Assembly (NCBI RefSeq): GCF_032102965.1
Contig: NZ_CP134880.1
Span: 1,364,001 to 1,428,000 of the forward strand
Reading direction: 5' to 3'
DNA: 64,000 nucleotides
Source of the DNA: Demequina capsici
GTDB lineage: Bacteria > Actinomycetota > Actinomycetes > Actinomycetales > Demequinaceae
Below, piece after piece: positions 17,997 through 32,322 of the stretch. Below the pieces are notes generated by a model. The model was not told the origin of the DNA. It ran no database searches and saw only the letters and a list, made by a program, of their open reading frames with translations. Numbering within the stretch: position 1 is the first letter of the stretch; each line of letters starts with the position of its first letter. A program made the translations under genes and the position numbers.

Positions 17997-19757
17997 ATGA
18001 CCGTCCTCTCTCCCGTGGACCACGCGCGTCGGCCCCGAACCAGGTGGTGGGGCCGCCGACCAGACTTCCACTGGAACCCGAGCCCGAAGCTGGCCGTCGC
18101 CGCAGTGGCGATCGCCATCCTCACCTACATTCTTGTCGCCTGGAACGCCCGGTATCCGGTCGTCGCCTTGGACGAGATCGTCATGGTCGGCAACTCGCGT
18201 GTGCTCGCGGGACTACCGGCCACCTGGCACCTGATCGGGGCGGGATTCATGCCGGGGCTCGCGGTGCTGATGGCACCCGCGTGGTGGCTCACGGACGACC
18301 CGGTGACGGTCTATCGCATGGGGATCGGGGTATCGGCAGTCATGGGCCTGCTGGCGATCTGGCCGTTGTCGCGCATCGCGATCAGGTTCGGTGCGAGCCG
18401 GAATCTGTCCGTGATCGTCGCAAGCCTCGTTGCGGTGGCCCCGGCACGGTCTCTGTTCGGCGACTTCCTCTTCGCGGAGCACTTGTACTTCTTGATGACC
18501 GTGTGCGTCATCCTGTCCGGCGCCCGACTTGCGGAACGACCCGACGTCGCGAGAGCTCTTGTCTTCGGAGTTGCTGTCGGAGGTGCGGTACTTGCTCATG
18601 GTCGCGGAGCGGGACTCGCGCTCGCTGGCGGCATCTGGTGTCTCACCTTGTTGCGCCGCGCTCGGTGGCATGCGGTGATCGCAGCGTCTACGGCACTGGT
18701 GCTCTCGTTCGGCGCCTTCTTGATGTATCGGTGGGTGACATCCCTGGTCATTCAGGACGATCCCAGAGTGTCGAGCACCTTCGGGCAGACCGCAGGCGCC
18801 ACAATCCACTCTGTGGTCGCTGTCCTGATCGGTCAGACCTGGTACAGCGTTCTCGCGTGGGCGGGGACTTCCATCGTCGGCGCAATGTGGGTGGCTCGGC
18901 ACCTGCGGGCGTCTCCGTTGGCGCGGCTCATCGGACTCGCCGTTGTCGCCTCGCTCGCGCTGTCGATCGTGCAGAGTGCCCCGTGGTCAGAGACGCCTCG
19001 CTTCGACCTATGGTTCTACGGTCGCTACAACGACAATCTGTGGGCGGTGCTCGCAACACTCGGCGTCGTCATTACGGTGAGGTTGAGATGGCCTCTCGTG
19101 TCCGTGCTCACGGTTGCCGTCGCAGCGGCGACGTCCGGTCTGATGCTTTGGGTGACTGCACCGTTGGTGGGAGCGACCGGTCGGTGGGCTGAGATGCATG
19201 TGCTCGGCGTGGCACCGTGGTTGAGCATCGACGACTTCCTCGAAGGGCGTCCACAGCCGTGGGTATCGATCATGGCATGGACGGTTGGCCTGACCTTCCT
19301 GACCGTGGTCACCGCCTGGTGGCGGGGGCTGGTCGTGCCAATGCTGTTGATCGGGGGCGCGGCGCTCTCGCTGTGGTACGACACCCTGCACATCGACATC
19401 ATCCTCGCTCGCACGCAGAGCGCCGATGCGGCTACCCCCTTCGAACAGCTGCCCGACGGCGCTCAGGTGGCCTTCGATTCCGCGCTGCAGCAGCGGGTCA
19501 ACATGTTGTACTTCCAGGCTGGTTCGCGACCGGTGGCCCTCTTGGACGTGGGGTCTGACCCTCTGCACGGCTATGACATCATCTTCTCGCGTCGGGTATC
19601 GCCTGCACTGGAGTCTGCAGGCGCCGAGGTCTTCGCACCGCTGTCGCAGGGCGTGACGGTCGCATGGGTGCTGCCGGGCAGGGTCTTCGACGAGCTAGAG
19701 AGATCGGGAGATCTGCTCACAGCTCAGGAGGTCGCGGGCAACCCGATCACCGACTGA
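17997..19757 (+). CDS. Polytopic membrane protein, probable GT-C glycosyltransferase
   Basis: 586 residues. A short basic cytoplasmic N-terminus precedes roughly 10-12 hydrophobic segments, then an outside C-terminal domain of about 120 residues. An acidic pair D59-E60 (VALDE) lies in the loop after the first membrane helix, the position of the catalytic acid in GT-C (Dol-P-mannose-dependent) glycosyltransferases. No other family signature is obvious, so donor and acceptor are unknown. The ppm1 gene at 50047 could supply a polyprenol-phosphate-mannose donor; this link is speculative. It lies between a terminator and nusB, interrupting the common efp-nusB adjacency. Its codons look less GC-biased than its neighbours (frequent TTG, GTA, CTT), which may point to transfer. 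Confidence 0.6.
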   Translation: MTVLSPVDHARRPRTRWWGRRPDFHWNPSPKLAVAAVAIAILTYILVAWNARYPVVALDEIVMVGNSRVLAGLPATWHLIGAGFMPGLAVLMAPAWWLTDDPVTVYRMGIGVSAVMGLLAIWPLSRIAIRFGASRNLSVIVASLVAVAPARSLFGDFLFAEHLYFLMTVCVILSGARLAERPDVARALVFGVAVGGAVLAHGRGAGLALAGGIWCLTLLRRARWHAVIAASTALVLSFGAFLMYRWVTSLVIQDDPRVSSTFGQTAGATIHSVVAVLIGQTWYSVLAWAGTSIVGAMWVARHLRASPLARLIGLAVVASLALSIVQSAPWSETPRFDLWFYGRYNDNLWAVLATLGVVITVRLRWPLVSVLTVAVAAATSGLMLWVTAPLVGATGRWAEMHVLGVAPWLSIDDFLEGRPQPWVSIMAWTVGLTFLTVVTAWWRGLVVPMLLIGGAALSLWYDTLHIDIILARTQSADAATPFEQLPDGAQVAFDSALQQRVNMLYFQAGSRPVALLDVGSDPLHGYDIIFSRRVSPALESAGAEVFAPLSQGVTVAWVLPGRVFDELERSGDLLTAQEVAGNPITD

Positions 19758-19762
19758 CCGCG

Positions 19763-19768
19763 TATCCT
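19763..19768 (+). promoter_or_regulatory. -10 box and leader of nusB
   Basis: TATCCT, about 70 bases before the nusB ATG. The leader contains a small hairpin (GCCGCC 19782-19787 with GGCGGC 19797-19802) and then AGGAGG at 19822-19827. Confidence 0.5.
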
Positions 19769-19837
19769 TGTGAGTCGCATCGCCGCCGCTCCCGAGGGCG
19801 GCTCGCAGATCTCTCACCTCCAGGAGGACACCCGCCC

Positions 19838-20305
19838 ATGGCCGCCCGCACCAAGGCACGCAAGCGCGCGCTCGACATCCTCTTCGAGGCCGACCAGCGC
19901 GGTGCGAACGTCACCGAGGTGCTCGAGGCCCGCCTGGCGGACTCGGGCCGTGAGACGCCGCTCCCGCCGTATTCCGAGGAGCTCGTCAGGGGAGTGGTCT
20001 CCCGGTGGATCGAGATCTCCGCGCTGGTGCAGGAGGCATCCCCCGAGTGGGAGCTCACCCGCATGCCTGCCGTGGACAGGGCGCTGCTGCGCCTGGCCAC
20101 GTGGGAGATCCTCTTCAACCCGTCCGTGCCCACCGCGGTGGCGATCGACGAGGCGCTCGAGCTGGCGACGGACCTGTCCACGGACGACTCGCCGCGTTTC
20201 ATCAACGGCGTACTCGGACGCATCGCGCGTGAGGCGCCTGCGTTCCCGTCGGACGTGGCCCCCGAGGTCGACCTCGACGCCGAGGCCGCACCTTCCGCCG
20301 ACTGA
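19838..20305 (+). CDS. nusB: Transcription antitermination factor NusB
   Basis: RNA-binding all-helical factor for rRNA antitermination together with NusE. 155 residues: N-terminal ARTKARKRALDILFEADQRG motif and C-terminal INGVLGRIAREA. The start is ATG 19838 because of the near-perfect AGGAGG 10 bases ahead. It precedes the pyr operon, separated by a hairpin. Confidence 0.94.
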   Translation: MAARTKARKRALDILFEADQRGANVTEVLEARLADSGRETPLPPYSEELVRGVVSRWIEISALVQEASPEWELTRMPAVDRALLRLATWEILFNPSVPTAVAIDEALELATDLSTDDSPRFINGVLGRIAREAPAFPSDVAPEVDLDAEAAPSAD

Positions 20306-20315
20306 ACCCCGTGCG

Positions 20316-20337
20316 GCGCCGCGACGTGTCGCGGCGC
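20316..20337 (+). terminator. Hairpin after nusB
   Basis: 10-bp inverted repeat (20316-20325 with 20328-20337) enclosing only GT, so the real loop is at least 4 bases. Located 11 bases after the nusB stop; no U-tract. Confidence 0.55.
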
Positions 20338-20371
20338 GCCTCGTCTGACCGCACCACCCGGCCTCGTCGGC

Positions 20372-20377
20372 TACCCT
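20372..20377 (+). promoter_or_regulatory. -10 box of pyr operon
   Basis: TACCCT, about 50 bases before the pyrR GTG. Transcription from about 20384 would place the PyrR-binding motif (20402-20412) near the 5' end of a 45-base leader. Confidence 0.55.
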
Positions 20378-20395
20378 TGTCCCGACACCCTTTAA

Positions 20396-21938
<1,543 letters not shown>

Positions 21939-21942
<4 letters not shown>

Positions 21943-23282
21943 GCGCCACAATCCCGTACGTCGCCCCGAGCGAGTCCATGCCCTTCGTCATCACGGGTGC
22001 GTCCGTCTACGGCGAGGAGGTGCGTGAGATCGCCGTCGTGGACGGCCTGATCGTGGACCCTGCCGAGGCACCCGCCGACGCGGTCCGAGTCGACGCCTCC
22101 GGCTGCGTCCTGCTTCCCGGCCTCGTGGACCTGCACACGCATCTGCGCGAGCCCGGACGCGAGGACGCCGAGACGATCGAGACAGGCTCGCGCGCCGCGG
22201 CCAGGGGCGGCTGGACCGCCGTGCACGCCATGGCGAACACCAACCCCGTGTCCGACACGGCGGGCGTGGTGGAGCAGGTCTGGTCACGCGGACGCGAGAT
22301 CGGCCTGGTGGATGTGTTCCCGGTGGGCGCGGTCACCGTGGGCCTCAAGGGCGAGCACCTGTCGGAGATGGGCGCGATGGCCCACTCGAAGGCCCGCGTG
22401 CGTGCCTTCTCCGACGACGGCGTCTGCGTCTACGACCCGGTGATCATGCGGCGGGCGCTCGAGTACGTGAAGACGTTCGACGGTGTGATCATCCAGCACG
22501 CCCAGGACCTGCGCCTCACCGAGGGCTCGCAGATGCATGAGGGCGACGTCTCCGCCGAGCTCGGCTTGGCAGGGTGGCCCGCGGTCGCCGAGGAGTCGAT
22601 CGTGGTGCGCGACGCGCTTCTCGCCGGCCACGTCGGCTCGCGGGTGCACATCCAGCACCTGTCCACCGCAGGCGCCGTCGACATCGTCCGGTGGGCCAAG
22701 GCCAAGGGCTACGACGTCACCGCGGAGGCCACGCCGCACCACCTGAACCTCACCCATGAGGAGGCGCGTTCGTACGACCCGCGCTTCAAGGTGAACCCGC
22801 CGTTGCGCACCCAGGAGGACGTGCAGGCGCTCCGTGAGGGGCTCGCCGACGGCACGATCGACATCATCGCCACCGACCACGCCCCCCATGCATCCGAGAA
22901 CAAGGACTGCGAGTGGGCGGCGGCCTCGTTCGGGATGACCGGGCTGGAGACCGCGGTGGGCGCCGTGCAGGCGGCGATGGTGGACACTGGACTCATGACC
23001 TGGAGGGATGTCGCGCGAGTGATGTCCGAGGTGCCCGCCCGGATCGGGCGGGTCGACCACCTCCACGGTCGCCCCATCGCCGTGGGCGAGCCGGCGAACC
23101 TCGTGCTCGTCGATCCCCAGGCCAAGCACACCGTCGACCCCGCGACGCAGGCGAGCCGCTCCCGCAACACCCCGTTCGCGGGGCGCGAGCTGCCCGGAAG
23201 AGCGGTCGGCACGTTCCTGCGCGGCGTCCCCACGTATCTGGACCCGCGCTTCGACCAGACCTTCGAAGGAGTCCCCGCGTGA
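21939..23282 (+). CDS. pyrC: Dihydroorotase
   Basis: Zinc amidohydrolase closing carbamoyl aspartate to dihydroorotate. 447 residues, class I type. Metal ligands H66 and H68 lie in [11 protein letters not shown]313 in ATDHAPH is the catalytic/metal aspartate. Family signature [14 protein letters not shown] is present. GTG start overlaps pyrB; the stop overlaps carA (GTGA). Confidence 0.95.
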
Positions 23283-24400
23283 CCGACACGGCACTGCTCG
23301 TCCTCGAGGACGGACAGGTCTTCCAGGGCAAGCGCTACGGCGCGGCCGGGCAGACGCTCGGCGAGATCGTCTTCAACACCGGCATGACCGGCTACCAGGA
23401 GACCCTGACCGACCCCAGCTACCACCGCCAGATCGTCGTGATGACGGCACCGCACATCGGCAACACCGGCGTCAACGACGAGGACGACGAGTCGACCCAG
23501 ATCTGGGTCGCGGGCTACGTGGTGCGGGACCCTGCGCGCGTCCCGTCGAGCTGGCGCGCGACGCGCAGCCTGGACGACATGCTCGAGAGCCAGGGCATCG
23601 TCGGCATCTCCGGCATCGACACGCGTCAGCTGACCCGCATCCTGCGCGAGGGCGTGATGCGTGCAGGCATCTTCTCCGGTGACGCGCTGGCAGACGTGCC
23701 CGAGCTCGTCGCCCGCGTCAAGGCAGGGGAGGAGATGGCCGGCGCCCACCTGGCCGACGCCGTCTCGGTCGCCGAGCCCTACGAGATCGCGCCCAAGGGC
23801 GAGGACCTCGGACTCCACGTCGTCGCCGTCGACCTCGGCATCAAGGCCATGACGCCCGAGCGGATGGCCGAGCGCGGGCTGCGCGTCACAGTCGTACCGT
23901 CGTCCACCACCGGCGAGCAGATCCTCGCCATGCAGCCCGACGGCGTGTTCTTCTCCAACGGCCCTGGTGACCCTGCCGCAGCGGACCGTTCCGTCGGCGA
24001 CCTGCGCAAGGTGCTCGACCAGAAGGTGCCCTTCTTCGGCATCTGCTTCGGCAACCAGCTCCTGGGCCGCGCGCTCGGATACGGCACGTACAAGCTGCCG
24101 TTCGGCCACCGCGGCATCAACCAGCCCGTCATGGATCGCACCACCAACAAGGTGGAGATCACGGCGCACAACCACGGCTTCGCCGTCGACGCACCTCTGG
24201 ACGGAGAGAGCGACGCACCCGCCGGCTACGGCCGGGTGAAGGTGAGCCACGTGTGCCTCAACGACGACGTCGTCGAGGGCCTCGAGTGCCTCGACATCCC
24301 CGCCTTCTCGGTCCAGTACCACCCGGAAGCGGCCGCGGGTCCCCACGACGCCGCCTACCTGTTCGACCGGTTCATCGACCTCATGAAGGGGGAGCGCTGA
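23279..24400 (+). CDS. carA: Carbamoyl-phosphate synthase, small (glutaminase) chain
   Basis: Supplies ammonia from glutamine to CarB. 373 residues: the N-terminal CPSase domain with [16 protein letters not shown], then the class I amidotransferase with nucleophile C256 in [10 protein letters not shown] and the His-Glu pair in [18 protein letters not shown] is the oxyanion strand. GTG start overlaps pyrC by 4 bases; carB follows after 2 bases. Confidence 0.96.
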   Translation: MTDTALLVLEDGQVFQGKRYGAAGQTLGEIVFNTGMTGYQETLTDPSYHRQIVVMTAPHIGNTGVNDEDDESTQIWVAGYVVRDPARVPSSWRATRSLDDMLESQGIVGISGIDTRQLTRILREGVMRAGIFSGDALADVPELVARVKAGEEMAGAHLADAVSVAEPYEIAPKGEDLGLHVVAVDLGIKAMTPERMAERGLRVTVVPSSTTGEQILAMQPDGVFFSNGPGDPAAADRSVGDLRKVLDQKVPFFGICFGNQLLGRALGYGTYKLPFGHRGINQPVMDRTTNKVEITAHNHGFAVDAPLDGESDAPAGYGRVKVSHVCLNDDVVEGLECLDIPAFSVQYHPEAAAGPHDAAYLFDRFIDLMKGER

Positions 24401-24402
24401 CG

Positions 24403-27696
<3,294 letters not shown>

Positions 27697-27722
27697 TCCC
27701 TGCAAGGTGGCTGTGACATGGG

Positions 27723-27728
27723 TACGAT
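27723..27728 (+). promoter_or_regulatory. -10 box of pyrF
   Basis: TACGAT in the 82-base gap after carB. A start near 27735 would give a 44-base leader carrying AGGAGGAG just before the pyrF ATG. Confidence 0.5.
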
Positions 27729-27778
27729 GAGGGAGATCGCGACGGCGGGCGACGGGTCCGCCGATCAGGAGGAGCAGC

Positions 27779-28636
27779 ATGGCATTCGGTGAACGGCTGG
27801 CCGCGGCGATGGACGAGGCCGGTCCGCTCTGCGTGGGCATCGACCCGCACCCTGAGCTTCTGGCGCGCTGGGGGCTGAACGATTCGGCGGAGAGCCTCGC
27901 GGCCTTCGGTGAGACGGTGCTCGAGGCCTGTGTGCGTTCCGCGGCGGCCGTGAAGCCGAACGCAGCGTTCTTCGAGCGTCACGGCGCACGGGGCGTGGCC
28001 GCGCTCGAGCACATCCTCGGCAGGGCCCGCGAGCTGGAGATCCTGACCATCCTGGACGCGAAGCGCGGTGACATCGGCTCCACCATGGAGGGCTACGCGG
28101 ACGCGTACCTGTCGGAGGGCGTGCCCCTCGAGGCCGACGCGATCACCGTGTCCCCGTACCTCGGCTTCGGCTCGCTTCAGCCGGCCTTCGACCTTGCGAA
28201 GCACACCGGCAAGGGTGTCTTCGTGCTCGCGCTCACCTCGAATCCCGAGGGTGCGGAGGTGCAGCACGCGCGCACCCCCGACGGCGAGTCCGTGGCTGGC
28301 GCGATCGTGCGCCAGGCCAACGCCCTCAACGAAGGCGCGGAGCGCATGGGTGACGTCGGCCTGGTGGTCGGCGCGACCGTGGGCGACGCCGTCAAGGACC
28401 TGGGGATCGATCTCGGGTCGTTCAACGGACCGATCCTCGCGCCCGGAGTGGGCGCGCAGGGTGCGGGACCTCAGCAGCTGCTGCAGGTATTCGGCAACGC
28501 CCGCGGGCGTGTGCTTGTCAACCAGTCGCGAGGGGTGCTCAACGCGGGCCCCTTCGTGGAGAAGCTGCGCGGCGCGATCCAGGCTGCGGCCGGCGCGGCG
28601 CAGTACACCCTGCAGTCGTTCGACGTGCAGGACTAG
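27779..28636 (+). CDS. pyrF: Orotidine-5'-phosphate decarboxylase, type 2
   Basis: Decarboxylates OMP to UMP. 285 residues, the longer type 2 subfamily common in actinobacteria. Catalytic signature ILDAKRGDIGST with D93, K95 and D98; phosphate side GPILAPGVGAQG. Strong RBS AGGAGGAG. It has its own -10 box but may also be read from the pyr operon. pyrD and pyrE are not in the window. Confidence 0.95.
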   Translation: MAFGERLAAAMDEAGPLCVGIDPHPELLARWGLNDSAESLAAFGETVLEACVRSAAAVKPNAAFFERHGARGVAALEHILGRARELEILTILDAKRGDIGSTMEGYADAYLSEGVPLEADAITVSPYLGFGSLQPAFDLAKHTGKGVFVLALTSNPEGAEVQHARTPDGESVAGAIVRQANALNEGAERMGDVGLVVGATVGDAVKDLGIDLGSFNGPILAPGVGAQGAGPQQLLQVFGNARGRVLVNQSRGVLNAGPFVEKLRGAIQAAAGAAQYTLQSFDVQD

Positions 28637-28655
28637 CGACGAGGAGGGAAGGTCC

Positions 28656-28970
28656 ATGGCCACTCCGGAGCTGTCCCAGGAGCAGCGTGCCGAGGCGCTG
28701 GTGAAGGCCACCGCCGTCCGTTCGGCCCGACGCGTGTTCAAGGAGGATCTTGCACGCGGCGGCATGACGCTTGAGAAGGCGATCGCGCAGGCCAAGGCGG
28801 ACGAGGCGCTCGCCGGGATCCGAGTCAAGGATCTTCTGCAGTGCCTGCCGGGCATCGGTCCCAAGCGGGCGATCGTCGTGATGGACGACATCGGCATCTC
28901 GCATGCGCGACGCATCCGCGGACTCGGCACCCATCAGGTGGAGGCGCTGCTCGCGCGCGAGCGCCAGTGA
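28656..28970 (+). CDS. mihF: Actinobacterial integration host factor
   Basis: Small helical DNA-binding nucleoid protein, unrelated to HU-type IHF. 104 residues. A basic N-terminal helix ([12 protein letters not shown]) leads to the helix-two-turn-helix region [16 protein letters not shown] and the C-terminal [17 protein letters not shown] 28656 is set by GAGGAGGGAAGG ahead. Linkage to gmk and rpoZ is conserved in actinobacteria. Overlaps gmk by GTGA. Confidence 0.95.
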   Translation: MATPELSQEQRAEALVKATAVRSARRVFKEDLARGGMTLEKAIAQAKADEALAGIRVKDLLQCLPGIGPKRAIVVMDDIGISHARRIRGLGTHQVEALLARERQ

Positions 28971-29521
28971 GTCGACTCGTCGTGCTGGCGGGCCCTACGG
29001 CCGTCGGCAAGGGCACGGTCGTGCGCGCGTTGAGCGAGGCGCGCCCAGAGATCTGGGTGTCGGTCTCGGCGACGACGCGCACGCCGCGTCCGGGCGAGAT
29101 CGACGGCGTCCACTACTTCTTCGTGTCGGACGAGGAGTTCGACCGGATGATCGCCGACGGCGAGCTGCTCGAATGGGCTGTGGTCCACGGCGCGCACCGG
29201 TACGGCACGCCGCGTCGGCCGGTCGAGGAGCGTCTGGCGGACGACGTGCCCTGCGTGCTCGAGATCGACCTTCAGGGCGCGCGCCAGGTGCGCGCGACGA
29301 TGCCGGAGGCGCTGTTCGTCTTCCTCGCTCCACCCTCGTGGGACGAGCTGGTGCGTCGGCTCGTGGGTCGCGGCACCGAGTCGGAGGAGGAGCGGGAGCG
29401 TCGCCTGCAGACGGCCCGCGATGAGCTTGCAGCCGTCTCGGAGTTCGACGAGGAGCTCGTCAATGACGATCTGGAGACCACCGTGGCGGGCCTCGCAGCC
29501 CTGGTCGACGCCGCACGGTAG
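28967..29521 (+). CDS. gmk: Guanylate kinase
   Basis: Phosphorylates GMP to GDP. 184 residues. The P-loop is GPTAVGKGT (the usual serine/glycine positions replaced by T and V). The GMP-binding signature [22 protein letters not shown] is intact, as is the lid [18 protein letters not shown] start overlaps mihF. Its TAG stop forms the first bases of the rpoZ -10 box. Confidence 0.95.
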   Translation: MSRLVVLAGPTAVGKGTVVRALSEARPEIWVSVSATTRTPRPGEIDGVHYFFVSDEEFDRMIADGELLEWAVVHGAHRYGTPRRPVEERLADDVPCVLEIDLQGARQVRATMPEALFVFLAPPSWDELVRRLVGRGTESEEERERRLQTARDELAAVSEFDEELVNDDLETTVAGLAALVDAAR

Positions 29522-29524
29522 ACT
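29519..29524 (+). promoter_or_regulatory. -10 box of rpoZ, overlapping gmk stop
   Basis: TAGACT begins with the gmk stop codon. The predicted leader (about 29531-29581) carries AGGAG at 29571-29575. Confidence 0.5.
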
Positions 29525-29581
29525 GATGCGGGTTTGCGGGGCGAGCGCCCCCGCATGGAAACGCTAAGCAAGGAGCATGAC

Positions 29582-29848
29582 GTGGCTGGAACTGTGGCCG
29601 ATCCCCAGGGCATCACCAACCCGCCCATCGACGAGCTGCTGGAGAAGGTGGACTCGAAGTACGCGCTGGTGATCTACAGCTCGAAGCGTGCACGCCAGAT
29701 CAACTCGTACTACGAGGTGCTCGGCGAGGGTCACTTCGACAACGTGGGCCCGCTCGTCGAGGCCGACCAGACCGACAAGCCGCTGTCCGTGGCCCTGCGC
29801 GAGATCAACGCGGGCGGCCTGCTGGAGCTCGGCGACTCCGCCGAGTAG
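29582..29848 (+). CDS. rpoZ: RNA polymerase omega subunit
   Basis: Assembly and stability subunit of RNA polymerase that clamps beta-prime. 88 residues from GTG 29582, chosen because AGGAG sits 6 bases upstream. [20 protein letters not shown] and [12 protein letters not shown] are the family signatures, with the actinobacterial acidic/Gly C-terminus. Sits between gmk and coaBC. Confidence 0.94.
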   Translation: MAGTVADPQGITNPPIDELLEKVDSKYALVIYSSKRARQINSYYEVLGEGHFDNVGPLVEADQTDKPLSVALREINAGGLLELGDSAE

Positions 29849-29859
29849 TCCCGCGACGC

Positions 29860-31095
29860 ATGCGCGTCCTCCTGGGGGTGACCGGCGGCATCGCCGCATA
29901 CAAGGTCGCACTCGTGCTGCGTCGGCTCACCGAGGACGGCCACTCCGTCAGGGTGATCCCCACGGCGGCATCGCTCCAGTTCGTGGGACGCGCCACCTGG
30001 GAGGCGCTGTCCGGACACCCTGCGCCGACGGATACGTTCGAGGACGTGCCGTCGGTGCAGCATGTACGGCTCGGTCAGCGGGCGGACGTGGTGCTGGTGG
30101 CCCCCGCCACCGCCGACTTCCTCGCCTCCATGGCGCGCGGAGAGGCCCGTGACCTCCTGGGCAACGCGCTGCTCGCAACCGCCGCGCCTGTGGTGGTCGC
30201 ACCCGCGATGCACACGGAGATGTGGCAGAACCCCGCCACCCGCGCCAACGTGCAGACGCTTCGCGACCGGGGCGTCCACGTCATCGAGCCCGCCATCGGC
30301 CGACTCACCGGACCCGACTCGGGGCCCGGACGGCTGCCGGATCCCGCCCAGATCGTCGACGCGCTCTACGGCGTCGTGCGTGGGACCGGGCTCACCACGG
30401 CACCGAACGCGGACGCCGACGCGTGGGGGGATCTTGAGGGGTTGAACGTCGTGGTCAGCGCCGGAGGCACGCGCGAGCCGCTCGACTCGGTCAGGTTCCT
30501 CGGCAACCGATCATCTGGGCGCCAGGGCTTCGCGATCGCCGAGGCGGCCCGAGAACGGGGTGCCCAGGTGACGGTCGTGGCGGCGCACGTGGCGCTTCCG
30601 CTCGGCGAGGGGATACGGCGCGTCGAGGTGTCGTCCACCGAGTCGCTGGGCGTGGCCATGCGAGCGGCCGCCGAGACCGCGGACGTCGTCATCATGGCCG
30701 CAGCGGTCGCGGACTTCCGCCCGGCGAAGGTCGCGGACCACAAGATCAAGAAGGACGGCGACGGCACGCTGACGCTGACGTTGTTGCCCACGGAGGATGT
30801 CCTCGCCGGCCTGGTGCGTTCGCGCAGGCCAGGCCAGACCGTCATCGGCTTCGCAGCCGAGACCGGCGACTCGGGTGCGACAGTCCTCGAGCACGGGGCC
30901 GCCAAGGCACGCCGCAAGGGTGCGGACCTCCTGTGCGTCAACGAGGTGGGCGTCGACAGAGGGTTCGGCGATCGTCCGAACGAGGTACGGATGCTCGCCT
31001 CCGACGGTGCCGAGGTCGCGCATGCTGCGGGTTCCAAGATCGAGGTCGCGCACCGCATCCTCGACCAGGTCGTGCGGCTGAGGCACCAGGTGTGA
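29860..31095 (+). CDS. coaBC: Bifunctional phosphopantothenoylcysteine decarboxylase / synthetase
   Basis: Two steps of CoA synthesis in one 411-residue protein. The N-terminal flavoprotein CoaC domain (about 1-185) starts [11 protein letters not shown] and has [16 protein letters not shown]. The C-terminal CoaB domain has [20 protein letters not shown], the AAAVADFRP loop and the DHKIKK motif. ATG 29860 is 11 bases after rpoZ, consistent with one transcript. Confidence 0.95.
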   Translation: MRVLLGVTGGIAAYKVALVLRRLTEDGHSVRVIPTAASLQFVGRATWEALSGHPAPTDTFEDVPSVQHVRLGQRADVVLVAPATADFLASMARGEARDLLGNALLATAAPVVVAPAMHTEMWQNPATRANVQTLRDRGVHVIEPAIGRLTGPDSGPGRLPDPAQIVDALYGVVRGTGLTTAPNADADAWGDLEGLNVVVSAGGTREPLDSVRFLGNRSSGRQGFAIAEAARERGAQVTVVAAHVALPLGEGIRRVEVSSTESLGVAMRAAAETADVVIMAAAVADFRPAKVADHKIKKDGDGTLTLTLLPTEDVLAGLVRSRRPGQTVIGFAAETGDSGATVLEHGAAKARRKGADLLCVNEVGVDRGFGDRPNEVRMLASDGAEVAHAAGSKIEVAHRILDQVVRLRHQV

Positions 31096-31134
31096 CGCTC
31101 GCCGCTCCGTGAAGGCCACGTCAGTCGCGGGTCG

Positions 31135-31140
31135 TACGAT
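31135..31140 (+). promoter_or_regulatory. Leaderless -10 box of metK
   Basis: TACGAT ends 7 bases before ATG 31148, with no ribosome site between. With no leader, there is no room for a SAM riboswitch. Confidence 0.6.
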
Positions 31141-31147
31141 GGTCGCC

Positions 31148-32314
31148 ATGACCGACCTGAGGCTGTTCACGTCCGAGTCCGTGACCGAGGGCCACCCCGA
31201 CAAGGTGTGCGACCAGGTGTCCGACGCCATCCTGGACGAGATGCTCCGGCAGGATCCCTCCTCGCGCGTCGCCGTCGAGACGATGGTCACGACCGGCCTG
31301 GTGCACGTGGCGGGCGAGGTCACGACCGAGGCCTATGTGGACATCCCAGGCGTCATCCGCGAGGTGGTCAAGTCGATCGGCTACACCTCCTCCAAGATCG
31401 GGTTCGACGGCGACTCGTGCGGCGTGTCGGTCTCGATCGGCGAGCAGAGCGCCGACATCTGGATGGGCGTCGGACACGCGACGGACGTCGACGGCGAGGA
31501 CCTCGGTGCGGGGGACCAGGGCCTGATGTTCGGCTACGCGTGCAACGACACCGAGTCGCTGATGCCGTTGCCCATCGCCATCGCGCACCGCATGACCCAG
31601 CAGCTCGCGGCGGTGCGTCGCTCCGGTGCGGTCGCGGGCCTCAGGCCTGACGGCAAGAGCCAGGTCACCATCGGCTACGAGGGCGAGGCCGCAAAGACGG
31701 TCGACACGGTCGTCATGTCAAGCCAGCACGACGAGGGCATCGACATGGCCGAGCTTCGGGAGGCGCTCGAGTCAGCGGTGATCGAGCCCGTGCTCGAGGA
31801 GTTCGCGCTCGACTACTCGGGGCATCGCAGCCTGATCAATCCGACCGGCAGGTTCGAGATCGGCGGGCCCAAGGGCGATGCCGGGCTCACGGGTCGCAAG
31901 ATCATCGTCGACACGTACGGCGGCATGGCACGGCACGGCGGCGGAGCCTTCTCTGGCAAGGACCCGTCCAAGGTGGATCGCTCGGCGGCGTACGCGATGC
32001 GATGGGTGGCCAAGAACGTGGTCGCTGCCGAGCTCGCCGACCGCTGCGAGGTTCAGGTGGCCTACGCGATCGGCACGGCGCATCCCGTCGGACTGTACGT
32101 GGAGACGTTCGGCACCGAGCAGGTGGCGCCAGAGCGGATCGCCGCCGCGGTCCGCGAGGTGTTCGATCTGCGTCCGGCAGCGATCATCGAGGCGCTCGAT
32201 CTGCGCCGGCCGATCTACCGGCAGACGGCCGCCTACGGTCACTTCGGCCGGGAGCTTCCCGACTTCACGTGGGAGCGGACGGACCGCGTCGGCGATCTGC
32301 GCGCCGCGATCTGA
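31148..32314 (+). CDS. metK: S-adenosylmethionine synthetase
   Basis: Forms SAM from methionine and ATP. 388 residues. [10 protein letters not shown] with H16 and D18, [12 protein letters not shown], and [19 protein letters not shown] are all intact. ATG 31148 is supported by the canonical N-terminus and by the -10 box just ahead. priA follows after 8 bases. Confidence 0.97.
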   Translation: MTDLRLFTSESVTEGHPDKVCDQVSDAILDEMLRQDPSSRVAVETMVTTGLVHVAGEVTTEAYVDIPGVIREVVKSIGYTSSKIGFDGDSCGVSVSIGEQSADIWMGVGHATDVDGEDLGAGDQGLMFGYACNDTESLMPLPIAIAHRMTQQLAAVRRSGAVAGLRPDGKSQVTIGYEGEAAKTVDTVVMSSQHDEGIDMAELREALESAVIEPVLEEFALDYSGHRSLINPTGRFEIGGPKGDAGLTGRKIIVDTYGGMARHGGGAFSGKDPSKVDRSAAYAMRWVAKNVVAAELADRCEVQVAYAIGTAHPVGLYVETFGTEQVAPERIAAAVREVFDLRPAAIIEALDLRRPIYRQTAAYGHFGRELPDFTWERTDRVGDLRAAI

Positions 32315-32322
32315 CAGCCACG

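Noticed and set aside
31096-31147. SAM riboswitch ahead of metK
   Set aside because: The -10 box ends 7 bases before the ATG, so there is no leader RNA to hold one.
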